64,000 bases of DNA, taken from positions 1,302,001-1,366,000 of the forward strand of contig NC_135073.1 in assembly GCF_051401765.1 (NCBI RefSeq), written 5' to 3'. Source of the stretch: Calliopsis andreniformis (taxonomy: Eukaryota > Arthropoda > Insecta > Hymenoptera > Andrenidae). Below, piece by piece: positions 43,787 to 55,016 of this stretch (positions are counted from its first letter, which is position 1; the number at the start of each line of letters is the position of its first letter). The translations under genes and the position numbers were made by a program. The notes under the pieces are model-generated. The model saw nothing but the letters and a program-made list of their open reading frames with translations. It made no database searches and had not been told where the DNA came from.

Positions 43787-44003
43787 AATCAGAAAACAGT
43801 ACTTTAAAATTTTCACTAAATTCAAAGGTAGTACAAAAGTTATTTTACTGTTGGTTGTATTATCTTCATTAATTTCAGGGACTCTACGAGGGAGGGACTA
43901 CTGCAGACCTCTTGCGGCTCTTGCAGTAGCACTAGTTCTGCCTTTTATCGCTAGACGCAGCACTCTCAGGGTTTCCAGTTGAACTAATTAGTCTGTATTT
44001 TAT

Positions 44004-44213
44004 CCCAACAAAAACACTGTTAGTGTAAAAATATGCGCCAAGTATATTCTCAAAAATCGTGATTATTCCGATTCAAACAAAAACATTGCCAATGTATCTT
44101 AACAAAAACACTGTCAATATATCCCGATAAAAACACTCGGTACATCCGAACAAAAACGTTGTCGGTGTAAAAATGTATACTCAGTATATTTGCGGAAATC
44201 GTGGTTATTCCAG
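44004..44213 (+). repeat. Degenerate tandem repeats, (c)aacaaaaacactgt units
   Basis: Five units start with aacaaaaacaCTGTyArTGTA-like sequence (44006, 44075, 44100, 44126, 44149). The first and last are longer (~70 bp) and share tcaaaaatcgtgattattcc against gcggaaatcgtggttattcc. The word ACACTGTTAGTGT is itself palindromic. Confidence 0.6.
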
Positions 44214-44548
44214 TCTTACAAAGTATCGAAATCAAATAAGGTCAAGTACATCAGCTTTTTATAGTTTATGCGATTAGTTCAATGTGCGCTCTAAAAAATT
44301 TGCGAGATATGCATCGCTTTAAGAGTCATACAGAAATTGAAAAATTAAACTTAAAATGTACTTGGCGGGCCCTCTTATGAAGGAAATGTTTTTACCAGGC
44401 CTGGATTAGAGAAGAAGAAAAAACTAAGAGAGACTAGAGGGACTAGACTAGAAAAGTTATAACTTTTAGTTATACTAGAATTTATCTCAATGTGTAGAAT
44501 GTGTAGAATGAAGAAGAGGAGTACGTTTACGAATATTTTACACGGGCG

Positions 44549-45613
44549 CACAGTGGTCGATTTCATGATTTTAGCGGGACAAAACCCAATTTTTTCATAT
44601 GAATATTTTACGACAGTATAATTATATAATTGTAGTTGAGGGTCTAACTAGTTCAAAATGCAGTATATTAATGTATATAATTGCCACAAAACCTTAAAAA
44701 AATAATGATAAACTTACGCTGTAGCAATAGCATATTTGCCTTAGTAAGATATATTCAAATATAGTAGATGCTTGGACTGTTTTTTTAGCTGTTACGGGTA
44801 AAAATATAAACTTTGAGTATATGAATTCGAGTAAGCAAGGTATCTACACACATTATGAGCCGTTATTACATGATTAGACACCTTTAATTACAATATATTA
44901 GCTTTTATTTATAATGTAATATTTAAGAGTCACACGTGAAGCAAACTAATATTTACGAGGTTATCAGAAAAAAGGTGTACAAAGGTATACTTTAATTCTT
45001 GTTTCATTCGATGCTACAAAGTCTTGGCTTACTGTGTACAAAGTTTCAACTGCATCCGTGTGCGCATTTACAAATAATTGTCGATTTTATAAACTTGTGA
45101 ATTCTGCGCAGAATGAAGAGGCGGCTCAGAACGTAAGCATGCCAGTGAGCTATACCGTAACGGTGCCCTCACCACGACTGGTATTTTATACCAGTTAGCG
45201 TTCATAAAATTTTAATCCATGGAGCTGATATAATTGATTCCTTATTATTGCCTATTGGGCAACTATCCGAGGATGTTCAAGAGGCAAGGCAGAAAGACTA
45301 TAGGAATATAAGAGAACGACATAGTAAAAAATTTTCAAGAGTCGATACAAATACAGATATTTTCAATTATTTACTGCTTTCATCGGATCCTGTTATCAGC
45401 CATTTAAGAAGAATGCGGATAAAGAAAAAAAAAATTGCCTAAAGAAGTACTGCTCCTTTTACAAAAATCACAATTTTTAAACACTGGGAGCAACAAATTT
45501 CATCAGATAGTTTAGGTATCTGATATTGACACCTTCGTATAACAATAGCGTGCATATAGCACTTTTTGAGTTATAGGTTTTCTCCCGCTAAAATCACGAA
45601 ATCGACCACTGTG
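44549..45613 (+). mobile_element. Transib (RAG1-like) DNA transposon, internally deleted
   Basis: The left end CACAGTGGTCGATTTCATGA and the complement of the right end CACAGTGGTCGATTTCGTGA remain inverted for about 38 bp. Both sides carry GGGCG (44544-44548 and 45614-45618), a 5-bp GC-rich target duplication. Transib elements are known for 5-bp GC-rich duplications and CACWRTG-type ends related to the V(D)J recombination-signal heptamer. Inside is a transposase piece at 45197-45442 in the matching orientation. Only ~1.07 kb remains, so most of the gene is gone. Confidence 0.8.
45197..45442 (+). pseudogene. Transib transposase C-terminal fragment
   Basis: Reads SVHKILIHGADIIDSLLLPI, then GQLSEDVQEARQKDYRNIRE, RHSKKFSRVDTNTDIFNYL and LSSDPVISHLRR. 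In RAG1 the corresponding stretch has the form SEGNESGNK..RRFRK, where the second Glu is the third catalytic residue. The Glu before ARQK here aligns with it. The upstream two-thirds, with both catalytic Asp, is absent. A close relative is encoded at 58708-59544. Confidence 0.75.
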
Positions 45614-45798
45614 GGGCGGCAAGTGTGTCCGCGCTCACGGGGAGCTGTCGTAGTCGAGAATTCCGCCTAAAAGTGCGTGAAGGGTCTGACAAGTCCCCTG
45701 ACAATCATAAAAACAAGGAAAACAAAATAAAAATTATTTGACTGTATAAAAATTTTATTAATATAGAAAAGAAAAGAAAAAAAATTATTCTACCACTA

Positions 45799-45868
45799 AC
45801 TAACCCAGATTTGAACCAGTGACCCGGAGCACACCAACCAAACACTCTACCGTTCTACCAACGATCCT
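45799..45868 (-). other. tRNA-derived SINE-like sequence
   Basis: On the minus strand a box-A-like tggtagaacggtagagtg is followed by a box-B-like ggttcaaatct at tRNA spacing, between ggatcgt and gggttag. The arms do not pair well enough for a tRNA gene. A second box-B-like word (ggctcgagtcc, minus, about 46030-46042) suggests a related copy nearby. Confidence 0.4.
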
Positions 45869-46589
45869 TTCTTGCTGAAAGTTCTTATGTAATGAATCAC
45901 AGGGTTCACGCAAAACTGTAAATTAAAATATCTCAAAAAACAAAGACCCAATTTGACGAACCCAATTAAGGTTTTATAACGCTAGTTATGTACTACAAGT
46001 TCCACACAGTTTCATTCCAGAAACCTTCCCGGGACTCGAGCCTTCCCCTTGTAAGTAACTCTGAGCCGCCTGCTGAGATGAATTCTAGTATAGACTATAC
46101 TATTCTGTATAGTACATCAAGAGACTTGGTAGAAACTCGCGTTAAGTATACTCGCACCACGAGTAGTGGCGGTGAATCAATTTATACGACAAATAAGCGG
46201 TTCCACCAACCATAATAAATTTAAACACTAGCGATGACTGAGCGAGGATTTTAGAACTGCATTATTTGCAGAGATGGTACAAATTTATTGGAAACTCTCT
46301 GCATCCCCTAGATCTAGTTCTGACCAAAGAGTACGTCTGACAGAATTAATGGAAATGTATGTATGTGTGTATTAAGTGCATACATATATATTTCGTTTTG
46401 CGACAATATACCTGATATACAAATAGTATTTAAACTTGATAATAGTAATTAAACTTGATAGATGGTAAAAACATTTTCTTCGTAAGAGAACCCGCCAAGT
46501 ACATTTTAAGTTTAATTTTTCAATCTCTGTATGACTCTTAAAGCGATGCTTATCTCGCAAATTTTTTAGAGCGCATATTGAACTAATCA

Positions 46590-47004
46590 CATTTATTTAT
46601 TTAGTTTTTGCAAAGTTTATCCCTTTTTTTAGTCAACACAAATGTGTTAATATGTATGTATAAATTTGCCGCCACTATTTATTTGCATAGATATTTAGTG
46701 ACATTCACATACCTTGATTTAATGATTTTTCTGATACGTTACCTCCTGACAAATTTATCGTAACTCTATTACAATTTTGAACTCTTTTATTTCGAACAAT
46801 TTTCTAAGAAAAATATATAAGCGTTCTTAGCACCTTTAGGTCATTTTTCTTCATTTACAACGTCATCGTCAACGCGTAACCAAGTAGAAATCCCGACTTT
46901 TAACATACACGTATAATGACCCTTGTGTATATTGTTTCCGTGACGAAACACCGCACTTACAATTTTATAAGATTTTTCATTTATATGTATTTTGGTAGTA
47001 TATA
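46590..47004. other. Intergenic, nothing recognised
   Basis: AT-rich sequence between the palindromic element and the MITE at 47005. Confidence 0.5.
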
Positions 47005-47704
47005 CAGGGTGTCCCAGCGAACACTGTTCAGTACGTTATTTCCTAAAGTATTAGAGATTAAAAAAAATTGTTTATACAGGATTGCATGGTTCGAAAGGAT
47101 TTATTAGTGAAGGCGAATTTTTTGTAACATCATTATTACATGAGATATGATGGTCAAGTTTGGTTTTTTAAATGGAACTATATATTTTTTTACAGATCAG
47201 TTGATAGTGTGTTTCAAGACGAATCCAACGACGTTTAATATGTATGCTTTTTTTAAATTAAGTTTCGAGATATTGTGCCTTCAAAAGTGATTTTCGTCGA
47301 AAGAGAACCTTAGTATCTGTTTCAAGGGGTAATGTCTAACACGCGCCATCGGGAGGGAACACTAGACCGCCCGCAGTACCTGCTGGTCAGAAAGGTTCTC
47401 TTCTAACGAAAATCACTAAACTTGTAAGCGCAATATCTCGAAAATTAATTAAAAAAGGTACATAAATTAGACGTCGTTGGATTCGTCTTGAAACACACTA
47501 TCAACTGATCGGTAAAAAAATATATAGTTCCATTTAAAAAACCAAACTTGACCATCATATCTCATGTAATAATAATCTTATAAAAAAATTCGCCTTCGCT
47601 AATAAATTGGCCCTTTCGAACCATGCAATCCTATATGAACAATTTTTTTGATTTCTAATACTTTAGGAATTAACGCACTGTACAGTGTTCGCTGGGACAC
47701 CCTG
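47005..47704. mobile_element. 700-bp TA-flanked MITE, CAGGGTGTCCC family
   Basis: Ends CAGGGTGTCCCAGCGAACAC and (complement) CAGGGTGTCCCAGCGAACAC, with inverted arms of ~290 bp covering most of the element. TA on both sides (47003-47004 and 47705-47706). The middle (47290-47410) is unique and GC-richer. No ORF. Diverged partial copies are at 7903-8190 and 9601-9809. Terminal sequence and TA target fit mobilisation by a Tc1/mariner-type enzyme. Confidence 0.82.
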
Positions 47705-49294
47705 TATGTAGAAATCATAAATTTAAAAAGAAGATAGAGAAAAACAGTACTAATGAAATGACACTAATAATACTGTATTTGCAGGAGAATAGAGTGGGAA
47801 AACATCTTAAAAACGATTTAACATGTTGCAGTAGATTTTTTATCATGTAATATTTTAGCACCACCAATGACAAGACGTGTGAGGTTACATTTGTACGAAA
47901 CTGTAACAGGAAAACGTCAATCAATTATCAAAACTTGCATCGTGAATTTTTAGCATTTGATACAAAGTTAACGAACTCATACTTAACTTTTTGTTACATA
48001 TTGAATACACGGTATATTGTTCGTAATAATTTGCTGGATCTGCAATTTCTGTTAAGAGTGCAGAGTGAAAGGCACTATTAAAAATATACTTTTCTATATG
48101 AAATCATTTATTTATCTGTATATACGTAATTTAATTTTTCACGAACGTATACCCATACATTGAAATTCTTAAAAAAAAAAAAAAAAAAAAGTTCTTTACA
48201 CATTTTATACACACCAAACATGTAAAATACAGTTTAATCAACTCATTCGTTTTATTTGAAAAAACTGCTTTTACATACATTTTATATTATTTAATATTAT
48301 CTAAATAACTTAAGATTTTAATAGTTTTCGGTATCATCATATTACAATACAAAGCATTTCATTATATTTTCTTTATGTTATTACAAAATATTATGACATT
48401 CTCTTATTCTTGCAATGTGTCGTCTATATGCGAAACAATTCAATTCGAGATATTATAAAAGTATAAAAAAATTTCACGTTTTATATTTAAAATATCATAA
48501 AAGTACAGAAAGATTTAGCGTTTTATATTTAAAATATATTTTTCATTCTTTCGCAGTTAATAGTAGTAATCCGAAACTATAAAATTTTAGTTTCAAATTC
48601 TTCATATTATTACAAGAAGATGTTAATAAATAATTTTTTATTACTTTTCTTTAAAATATACACTTAGAAGCAACAAGACCCAAATACATAACCTCTATCT
48701 TTACGTGCTGCCGAACGTTATACATGCCAAACGAAAGCCATGGCACATTTATTTAAAATAATCACAACAATTTCAGACAAAAACCAACAATCAATACGCG
48801 ACTATTACAAATCACATTCATAGTTCATAAATATTTTTATTTCCGCAAATCCAATAAAAATACATACGTACATACATTTATTAACAAGAAGTTTCACGAT
48901 ATTATTCATACTTGGCGCGTGTATCTACCGAGACTTCTGATAAACCTTGCGTGAAGTTGGCATTGGCAGTTCTTATAAATGCTTGTGTACTCAAATGTGC
49001 TGATTGTAGATAAATAAAACCAATGATCAGTAATGTTACCATTGGTCAACCAATAAAAACCCTTTTCGTAATAAGAGAATAAATGAAAAAGGTTAATCTA
49101 GTGGGCTAGTGGTTTTAGTGAATGTTGTGCTGTGGAAATAACAATGTATTGTTATTTGTTTTGAAAGTGCGTAACAAAAGTAGGTAATTATCACGAAAGT
49201 GCTAAAAGATCTCACCGTATTTCTTATGCTAATTATTGTTTGATTAATCGACCATATATATTACCGATATAGTCATTAACTCGATTACATTAAA
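47705..49294. other. Upstream region of the 49295 gene
   Basis: AT-rich with an A20 tract at 48171-48190. 48900-49294 is less AT-rich and presumably contains the promoter and 5' UTR of the plus-strand gene; a ttcttataaatg word at about 48971 could be a TATA-like box but nothing fixes the start site. Confidence 0.4.
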
Positions 49295-49351
49295 ATGGAA
49301 AAACAATCGCTGTATTCAGAGACCGACAAACCTCCACCTTATTCTGAAGTG
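49295..49351 (+). CDS. First coding exon of a host gene (PPPYSE N-terminus)
   Basis: 19 codons, MEKQSLYSETDKPPPYSEV, from an ATG in good context (ttaaaATGG) to donor GTAAGA at 49352, phase 0. A short Pro-Tyr-rich cytosolic N-terminus with PPPY is typical of small membrane-associated proteins such as LITAF-like (zinc-finger, endosomal) or NDFIP-like adaptors, where PPxY binds WW-domain ubiquitin ligases. I favour LITAF-like only weakly; the diagnostic domain is not in the window. All downstream sequence to 64000 appears to be intron and TEs. Confidence 0.55.
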
Positions 49352-49549
49352 GTAAGAATAGAACGTAAGCAATAATATTCAGATTCCATTGTTTATAAGT
49401 AATTATAAGAAATCCAAAAATAAGTAATGTCTTAGAATTTCATATAGAAAATTAGTAAATAAATAGCTTATTCTTTCAGAAAAAGAAGATATAAATGTAA
49501 GCTTCAATTTTATTTTTCAGTTTTTTAAAAGTAAAAATGTTATAAAATA

Positions 49550-49645
49550 ATGGAGTCATTTGCTATTCCTGAAACCTCTTCTGGTAGAACATCACTTACT
49601 AGCCACTCACACCAGGCAAAAGCTGATAAGTGTAAAATAAAACGC
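49550..49645 (+). CDS. Possible alternative first exon
   Basis: ATG at 49550 opens 32 codons (MESFAIPETSSGRTSLTSHS...) that end exactly at a strong donor, CGC followed by GTATGT, in phase 0, the same phase as the exon at 49295. Joined to the 49295 exon from the acceptor at 49520 the frame would hit TAA before this ATG, so it would have to be an alternative start, not an internal exon. No family recognised. Confidence 0.25.
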
Positions 49646-51562
49646 GTATGTTGATTCATAAACTAGAAACTATTATCTACAACGTACAAGTTTTAATTGT
49701 AAGGACGATCAAAGTTAGAAAAAACAATGGCTCTTAATTATAAGCAACTTAAATCGTATGTTACATTGTAAATAATAGTTTCTAAATTAACAAAAATTTT
49801 GTGTTTGGACATTGATTGTTTTAGTCAACAATCATTGTTTCAGTCAACAATCAATGTTTCATGAGAAAGAAACAGCAAATAACTTTATCATTTTGTAATA
49901 TTTTTCCTTTTAAAAAATACTAAAATAGAACTGATACGTACATTTACATTATATCAGAAAAACTAAATTTTTCATTTTGTAATTACTTCTGAAAAGTATT
50001 CTTAAACCATTACTTATTTTTTATCTTTTTATAGCATTATCCATGTTTAAGAAATAATTTTGATTAAATGTCATGTACTTAAATTACCTTATATTTTTAA
50101 GTGTTCTATAGTAATTTATAGTTTAAACAGTTTAAAAATAAGTATTTTTCATATCAGTTATAAATATTGTCAGAGAATTATATTCTGAAATTGCAAGAAC
50201 TAGTCAGTTTCACTTTTTGTCAAAAATTGATTTTTTATGTAGCTGATATTTCCCATTGCTAGTTACAGAAATTAGATGCCTCTGACAGCTAATTGTTGAG
50301 ATAATATAATATAATAGCTTTTCTGATGTAAAAATTAGTTAGCTCAGAGATTATTTAGTGTCCCCACAATGTAAATATTATTTCATTTGTTGCTTATTGG
50401 TTGTCTTCTGTTAATTGTTTTAACTGGTACTCCTACGTATAAAAACAAAATGTAGATGTTTCATCATTGGTAGAAAGATATGACTTTTGGTACTATAATA
50501 TTGTAATTACTATTGGAGGTCCAAATTTGGATTTAGCAAATGATGCAGATGATAATTGAATATTACATAACCTGTTAGTAAAAAATGTTTTTTACATACC
50601 CAGAATTAGCTGATTGGGTATAGCGGCGTAGATGCTCTGTTTTGCACCCACTTTTATGGTTACTAAGTACTTGGCATGAGACGCTATAGTCTTCTGATAT
50701 AGAATGTATAATCATTATTATTTATATGTTTATTGATAACTAAAAATGTATATAAAGACCTTCATTTGTTTACTTTTCATTTTGATGCAAGAAACAGACA
50801 CCTCCACCCAAGAGAAAAGAAATTTTATTAAAACTGTCATTACCAACCAATCGTTTTCTATCAAAAAATGCAATGCTAACATAATTGCTATACATTTAAA
50901 TGTTATATTGTATATATATATATTGTATGTATATATGTTATATTGTATATATTGTATATATTGTATATATATATATATACATACATTGATACATTAAAAT
51001 ATTTAATGTACCTAGCTAGATACTTTTTCACTGAAACTGTATAGTTTCTAATAATATAGCTGACTGCTTCTTGCACAGAGTCCGTCATTTAACAAATAAA
51101 GTTCTTTACAATACATATTTGAATAAACTACATAACATTGTTGTATATAACTGAACATGAAAGTAATAGTTTCTGTTATATGTTATTAGTCTTGCATAAA
51201 TATTTTCCAGTCTTCGTAGCTTGTTGCATTTGATGTTTTCAATTAATCTAAATTGGTGTAGAAAAACTATTGCAATGTATCATATATCTAAATTTCTTAT
51301 CCAAATATAAAAATGACTTTGATGTGTAATCTTTTGCGAATTCATAGCTAAATCTTAAAAATGTTATTTTTGAAAAATTGGCAATTATTTAAACCTTGCT
51401 ATAGTTGTTGTTTTTGTTGTTATTATTATGTGTACTACTACTTTTATTCTTATTACTATTGTAGCATGTAAAAACAAATAGTCCAATAACTTTTACCATC
51501 TTGTATGTCTCTATTATTTTAAAAGATATGGAAAAACTTTATTTACAGAAATTAATAGTATT

Positions 51563-51587
51563 GGGGGGGGGGGGGGGGGGGGGGGGG
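51563..51587 (+). repeat. G25 homopolymer
   Basis: 25 consecutive G in AT-rich intron; could form a G-quadruplex. Homopolymer length is often uncertain in assemblies. Confidence 0.8.
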
Positions 51588-51687
51588 TAGAAACGTACCA
51601 GTAATAATTCTATTATTGGGGTATCTTTGGCAATTCCAAGGTCATTTTCATTTTTATAATCCTTGCTCAGCTGACCAGTTGCAAGGC

Positions 51688-51718
51688 GAAACAAGGTGAA
51701 ACAAGGTGAAACAAGGTC
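51688..51718 (+). repeat. Short tandem repeat, gtgaaacaag
   Basis: Three near-identical 10-bp units (gcgaaacaag, gtgaaacaag, gtgaaacaag), then gtcacc. Confidence 0.8.
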
Positions 51719-52075
51719 ACCTATGTTATAATAGATGTTCCAAATGGAGATCGTTCACATCAATCCAACATTATAATTGTTTGATCGCATGTAGTCTTTA
51801 CACATGCTGTCATTTGTTGGTTTATTGTAGCACATGCTCCAAAGAAGTCTTTACTTCATATCTTACTAAAACTGTTATCCTACATGTATAATGCATGGGC
51901 GTTCGTCGCGTTGGAACTATATTATGGATGACTTCATCGATTTCAATGATTTTAAAACATGTTATACAGGATGAGATGTTGAATAATTTTTTCCTATAGA
52001 TATAATAAGCTTAGTTTCCGAGATTTTTGCAGAAAACTGTTGTTACTACTACATTAAATTTTGTTTGTATACGTA

Positions 52076-53841
52076 CAGTGGATCAAAAAAGTATTGACAT
52101 ACTCACTTTTTCTTAAACAGTTTTATATATTGAACGTATATATAAATACAAAATATGCGTTTTGACGTCTTTTAACATACAGAAATAGTGAAATTTTTCC
52201 GAACTCGATGAAATGTAAAAAAAGCAAATAAAAATAGAAAAACAAAATTTTCATATTTAAAAAAGTATTGGCACACTTGCTGATTAATTCTAAAATTTAC
52301 AATTTGTTGAGGAAAGACGTTTATTATAATAGAAAAACGTATTCTAATACACAATACTGTCTGTATGTTCTATAATGCTAATAATATATGAAATAACTCG
52401 CACGCGATGCACGTGGCTACGCATATCGTATTCGCCATAACCGAACAGAACGGAAAAGCACAAAAAAAAAACAAAAGACGCGGAAATTAACCAGGCGCTA
52501 CCAGCGCCGTTCGTCAGAGTGGGCAGAACAATCCTTCACAATTCCTTTGAATTGTTAAACATAAAACAAGTTTTTAATATTTTGTGTGCATGCCTTTGGC
52601 ATTAATAATTGCCTGTAATCGTAATTTTCGACCACTCTTCTAGTAATGTCTTTTTTAAATCATTTCTATTATTTTTCTTTTTCTAATTTGTGAATCGAGT
52701 ATATGCCAAAGATTCTCTATTGGATTAACGTCTCGTGATTGGGGTGGTGTCGGAAGCTGTTGTGGTACATTATAAAGAAGCCACTCCCGTGTTTTCATTG
52801 CTGTATGTTTCGGATCATTGTGTTGCCGGAAGCGAAATGTTTTTTGTATGCCTAATTCAATTGCATTCTGTTGTAAATTGTCTCGCAGATAATTCCTTCA
52901 ATTCCCGTTATACGACATACAGCCCCAAGCCATTGCATACTCGCCGCCATGTTTCACTGTTGGTCGAATATTTTGTTTTTCCAGTTCGGTATTGGGTCTT
53001 CTCCACACAAATCTTCTTCCATCAGAACCAAAAATGTTATACTTGCTTTCGTCAGAAAAAATAACATTTTTCTAAAAGTTCATTGGCTTAGATATATACG
53101 CTTTAGCAAAGCCGAGACGTTTCTGCCTATTTGTATCATTTATAAACGGCTTCTTTCTTGCTACTGTACCGTAAATTTGAGCAGAATGGAGAACATTTCT
53201 GACTGTTTGAGCACTAACTGTGTTTCCTAAAGATGTTGCGATATCGGTGGACAAAGTTTGAGCATTTACAAACGGGTTTTTCACTACTTCTCTTATTATA
53301 TCTTATTGTTACTGCCTTTGGTTGCCTCGATCGCGGTCTATTTTTCGTAGAATTAGTTTCTTCATATTTTTTAATCACATTTCTCACTGTTGAGAAACTT
53401 AACTTTAACGTTCTACCGATTTTTCGATAACTTTTGCCTCGTTCACGTAAGAAAACAGTTTCATTTCGTATGGATGAGGACAACTCGCTTTTCTTACCAG
53501 CCATGTTTCCTGTACTGAGTTTAAATACAGACTAACTGTGTAAATCGAGAGTACTGAATCCTGTAAACAAAGTTTGTTTACGTCCCTATCCTTACAACGT
53601 ATACAAAAGCAAGTACCTGTGGACTATATTAGAATCATAAGTGTGTCAATACTTTTTTGAGTATGAAATTTTCGTTTTTCTGTTTTTATTTGGTTTGCTT
53701 ACATTTTTTCGAATTCGAAAAAATTTTACTATTTCTGAATGTTAAAAGACACTAAAACGCATATTTTATATTTATATATATGTGCAATATATAAAGCTGT
53801 TTAAGAAAACGTGAGTGTGCTAATACTTTTTTGACCCACTG
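52076..53841 (-). mobile_element. Tc1-like transposon with IR/DR ends
   Basis: Ends CAGTGGATCAAAAAAGTATT and (complement) CAGTGGGTCAAAAAAGTATT, flanked by TA (52074-52075 and 53842-53843). The inverted repeats are about 200-220 bp and carry a second inner copy of AAAAAAGTATTGxCA (52258 and, complemented, about 53640), the IR/DR arrangement of Tc1-type elements in which each end has two transposase-binding repeats. One DD34E-type transposase gene lies between, on the minus strand. 1766 bp is close to full length for the family. Confidence 0.9.
52590..53504 (-). pseudogene. Tc1-family transposase, few breaks
   Basis: Starts at ATG (53504-53502): MAGKKSELSSSIRNETVFLR. The first helix-turn-helix is followed by GKSYRKIGRTLKLSFSTVRN and the basic linker NRPRSRQPKAVT. 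After a frame change near 53280 come AQTLSTDIATSLGNTVSAQT, then VIFSDESKYNIFG (first Asp), HNDPKHTA (second Asp) and DVNPIENLWHILD (Glu), so the catalytic triad is readable. A stop in the middle (after MSYNGN) and the frame change break it. Cuts and pastes at TA in the nucleus when intact. Confidence 0.85.
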
Positions 53842-53843
53842 TA

Positions 53844-54339
53844 CGTGTTCGTGATAGTATATGTTAGAAAAACCTCTCAGAAGAATACTCTACCGAGGTT
53901 CTGGGATAAGTGCCGTGGGGTTCATCACAATCCTTTTATCAAAAGGCATAGCCTTCCCCACTCTGTGGCCAGATCCTTTAGGAACAATATTCTTATTCTT
54001 TGGCAATACGAGCCGCTTGCCTTCTCTAAACACTCACTCTTCTTCGATACAGTCACGCGACACCCGATAACTGGGAGGCCCAATTTAGCCATCAGCTATC
54101 GGTCGCCAACAGGACTGTTTAGTTTCCTGCACCCCCATTCAACTACGTGCAGGGTAAGACCCTATCATAAATTACTTAAAGGCTCATCGTCGTTCGGCCA
54201 TCCGTCTCAAATTCTCTTAAAAATTTATTAACGCTGACATGTATTATGTGTCTTTTCTGCTGTTACTATAGTATTCGTTTCCTTAGTATCTACCATGTTT
54301 CCAAACATGTCGAATATTTTTGAAGGACAGATTCTAGAA
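53844..54339. other. Unassigned stretch between Tc1 and gypsy
   Basis: Moderately GC-rich. Open frames are present on the plus strand (about 53845-54231) but no motif was recognised. It might hold the degraded 3' LTR of the minus-strand gypsy to its right; no LTR ends were found. Confidence 0.3.
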
Positions 54340-54890
54340 AAAAGTGCATGTACATATTGTAAGATCAACGGGAGAGAAGAAACACGCTTCTAGTAAGTAT
54401 TCTCCCGTGGTACGATACAGTTTGATGAAGTCTTGTCGCTTTTGAAGGCAATCGAAGACTGTCCCTAATTGATGGGGCCTGGCACCCCGCTGTTTAGGTC
54501 TGGCTGTCATCTCGTCCGGTGTTCCACAAACGCTCCAATTAAACAGTCTCCTCGCCCGTATATGCAGGCCGCGTTTCGAGTTTCTCAGCATTCGGCCATC
54601 CTGACGTGGTGCTTGTCCTCAAGCGTTCGGTTACCGTCAGCTCCCCATTACGACGTTTTTTGCGACAATAGAATTGAAAACACATCTGAGTATTCATCCC
54701 AATGCACACTGCACCTTCTGAAGATCTTCTGAGAGGCGTCTGAGCACAGTAAACAATCGTCAACCGACGATACTCCCCTTCATGGAACCAACTCTCGCTC
54801 CAGTAGCTATCAATGATCTGCGAACTGGGTATTATTGTACTCGCTGGGGAGGGACTTTCTCGCGTCCCGGTGGTTTAACTTCTTCGTCAG

Positions 54891-55016
54891 GCAGCCGCAC
54901 AATCTGCTCTCTGCTCTGCGAATTAGAACAATCACACGACAATGGCACTTTGTCATGCAGTTGCACAATCTGCTCTCTGCCATGACAAGTTAAAATAATC
55001 ACATGGCAATGACACT
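54891..55016. repeat. Two-copy ~66-bp tandem repeat
   Basis: GCAGCCGCACAATCTGCTCT and GCAGTTGCACAATCTGCTCT begin two units that also share aacaatcacacgacaatggcac against aataatcacatggcaatgacac. Confidence 0.7.

Larger units (their letters stand above)
44272..46589. mobile_element. Palindromic element containing a Transib insertion
   Basis: 44272-44396 and 46461-46589 are inverted copies (GATTAGTTCAAT.TGCGCTC, cgctttaagagtcatacaga, acttaaaatgtacttggcgg). Between them lie a Transib copy (44549-45613) and tRNA-like segments. The original unit appears to be a palindromic MITE of unknown superfamily. No target duplication identified. Confidence 0.55.
49352..52075. other. Intron of the 49295 gene
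   Basis: AT-rich. Contains a possible alternative first exon (49550-49645), an ATATTGTAT microsatellite (about 50907-50985), a G25 tract, a short tandem repeat near 51690, and at 51960-52070 a relative of the 27110-27265 repeat arm. No second exon of the gene could be identified. Confidence 0.45.

Noticed and set aside
45799..45868. tRNA gene on the minus strand
   Set aside because: Promoter boxes are present but the acceptor and anticodon arms do not form; SINE-like.
45988..46215. Small ORF in the palindromic element
   Set aside because: It lies in repeat sequence with tRNA-like words and no protein motif.
49520..49552. Internal exon following the PPPYSE exon at the ttttcag acceptor
   Set aside because: Joined in phase, it reaches TAA within about ten codons, so it does not extend the protein.
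53845..54231. 128-codon plus-strand ORF
   Set aside because: No motif, overlapped by another frame, adjacent to decayed gypsy; not supported.
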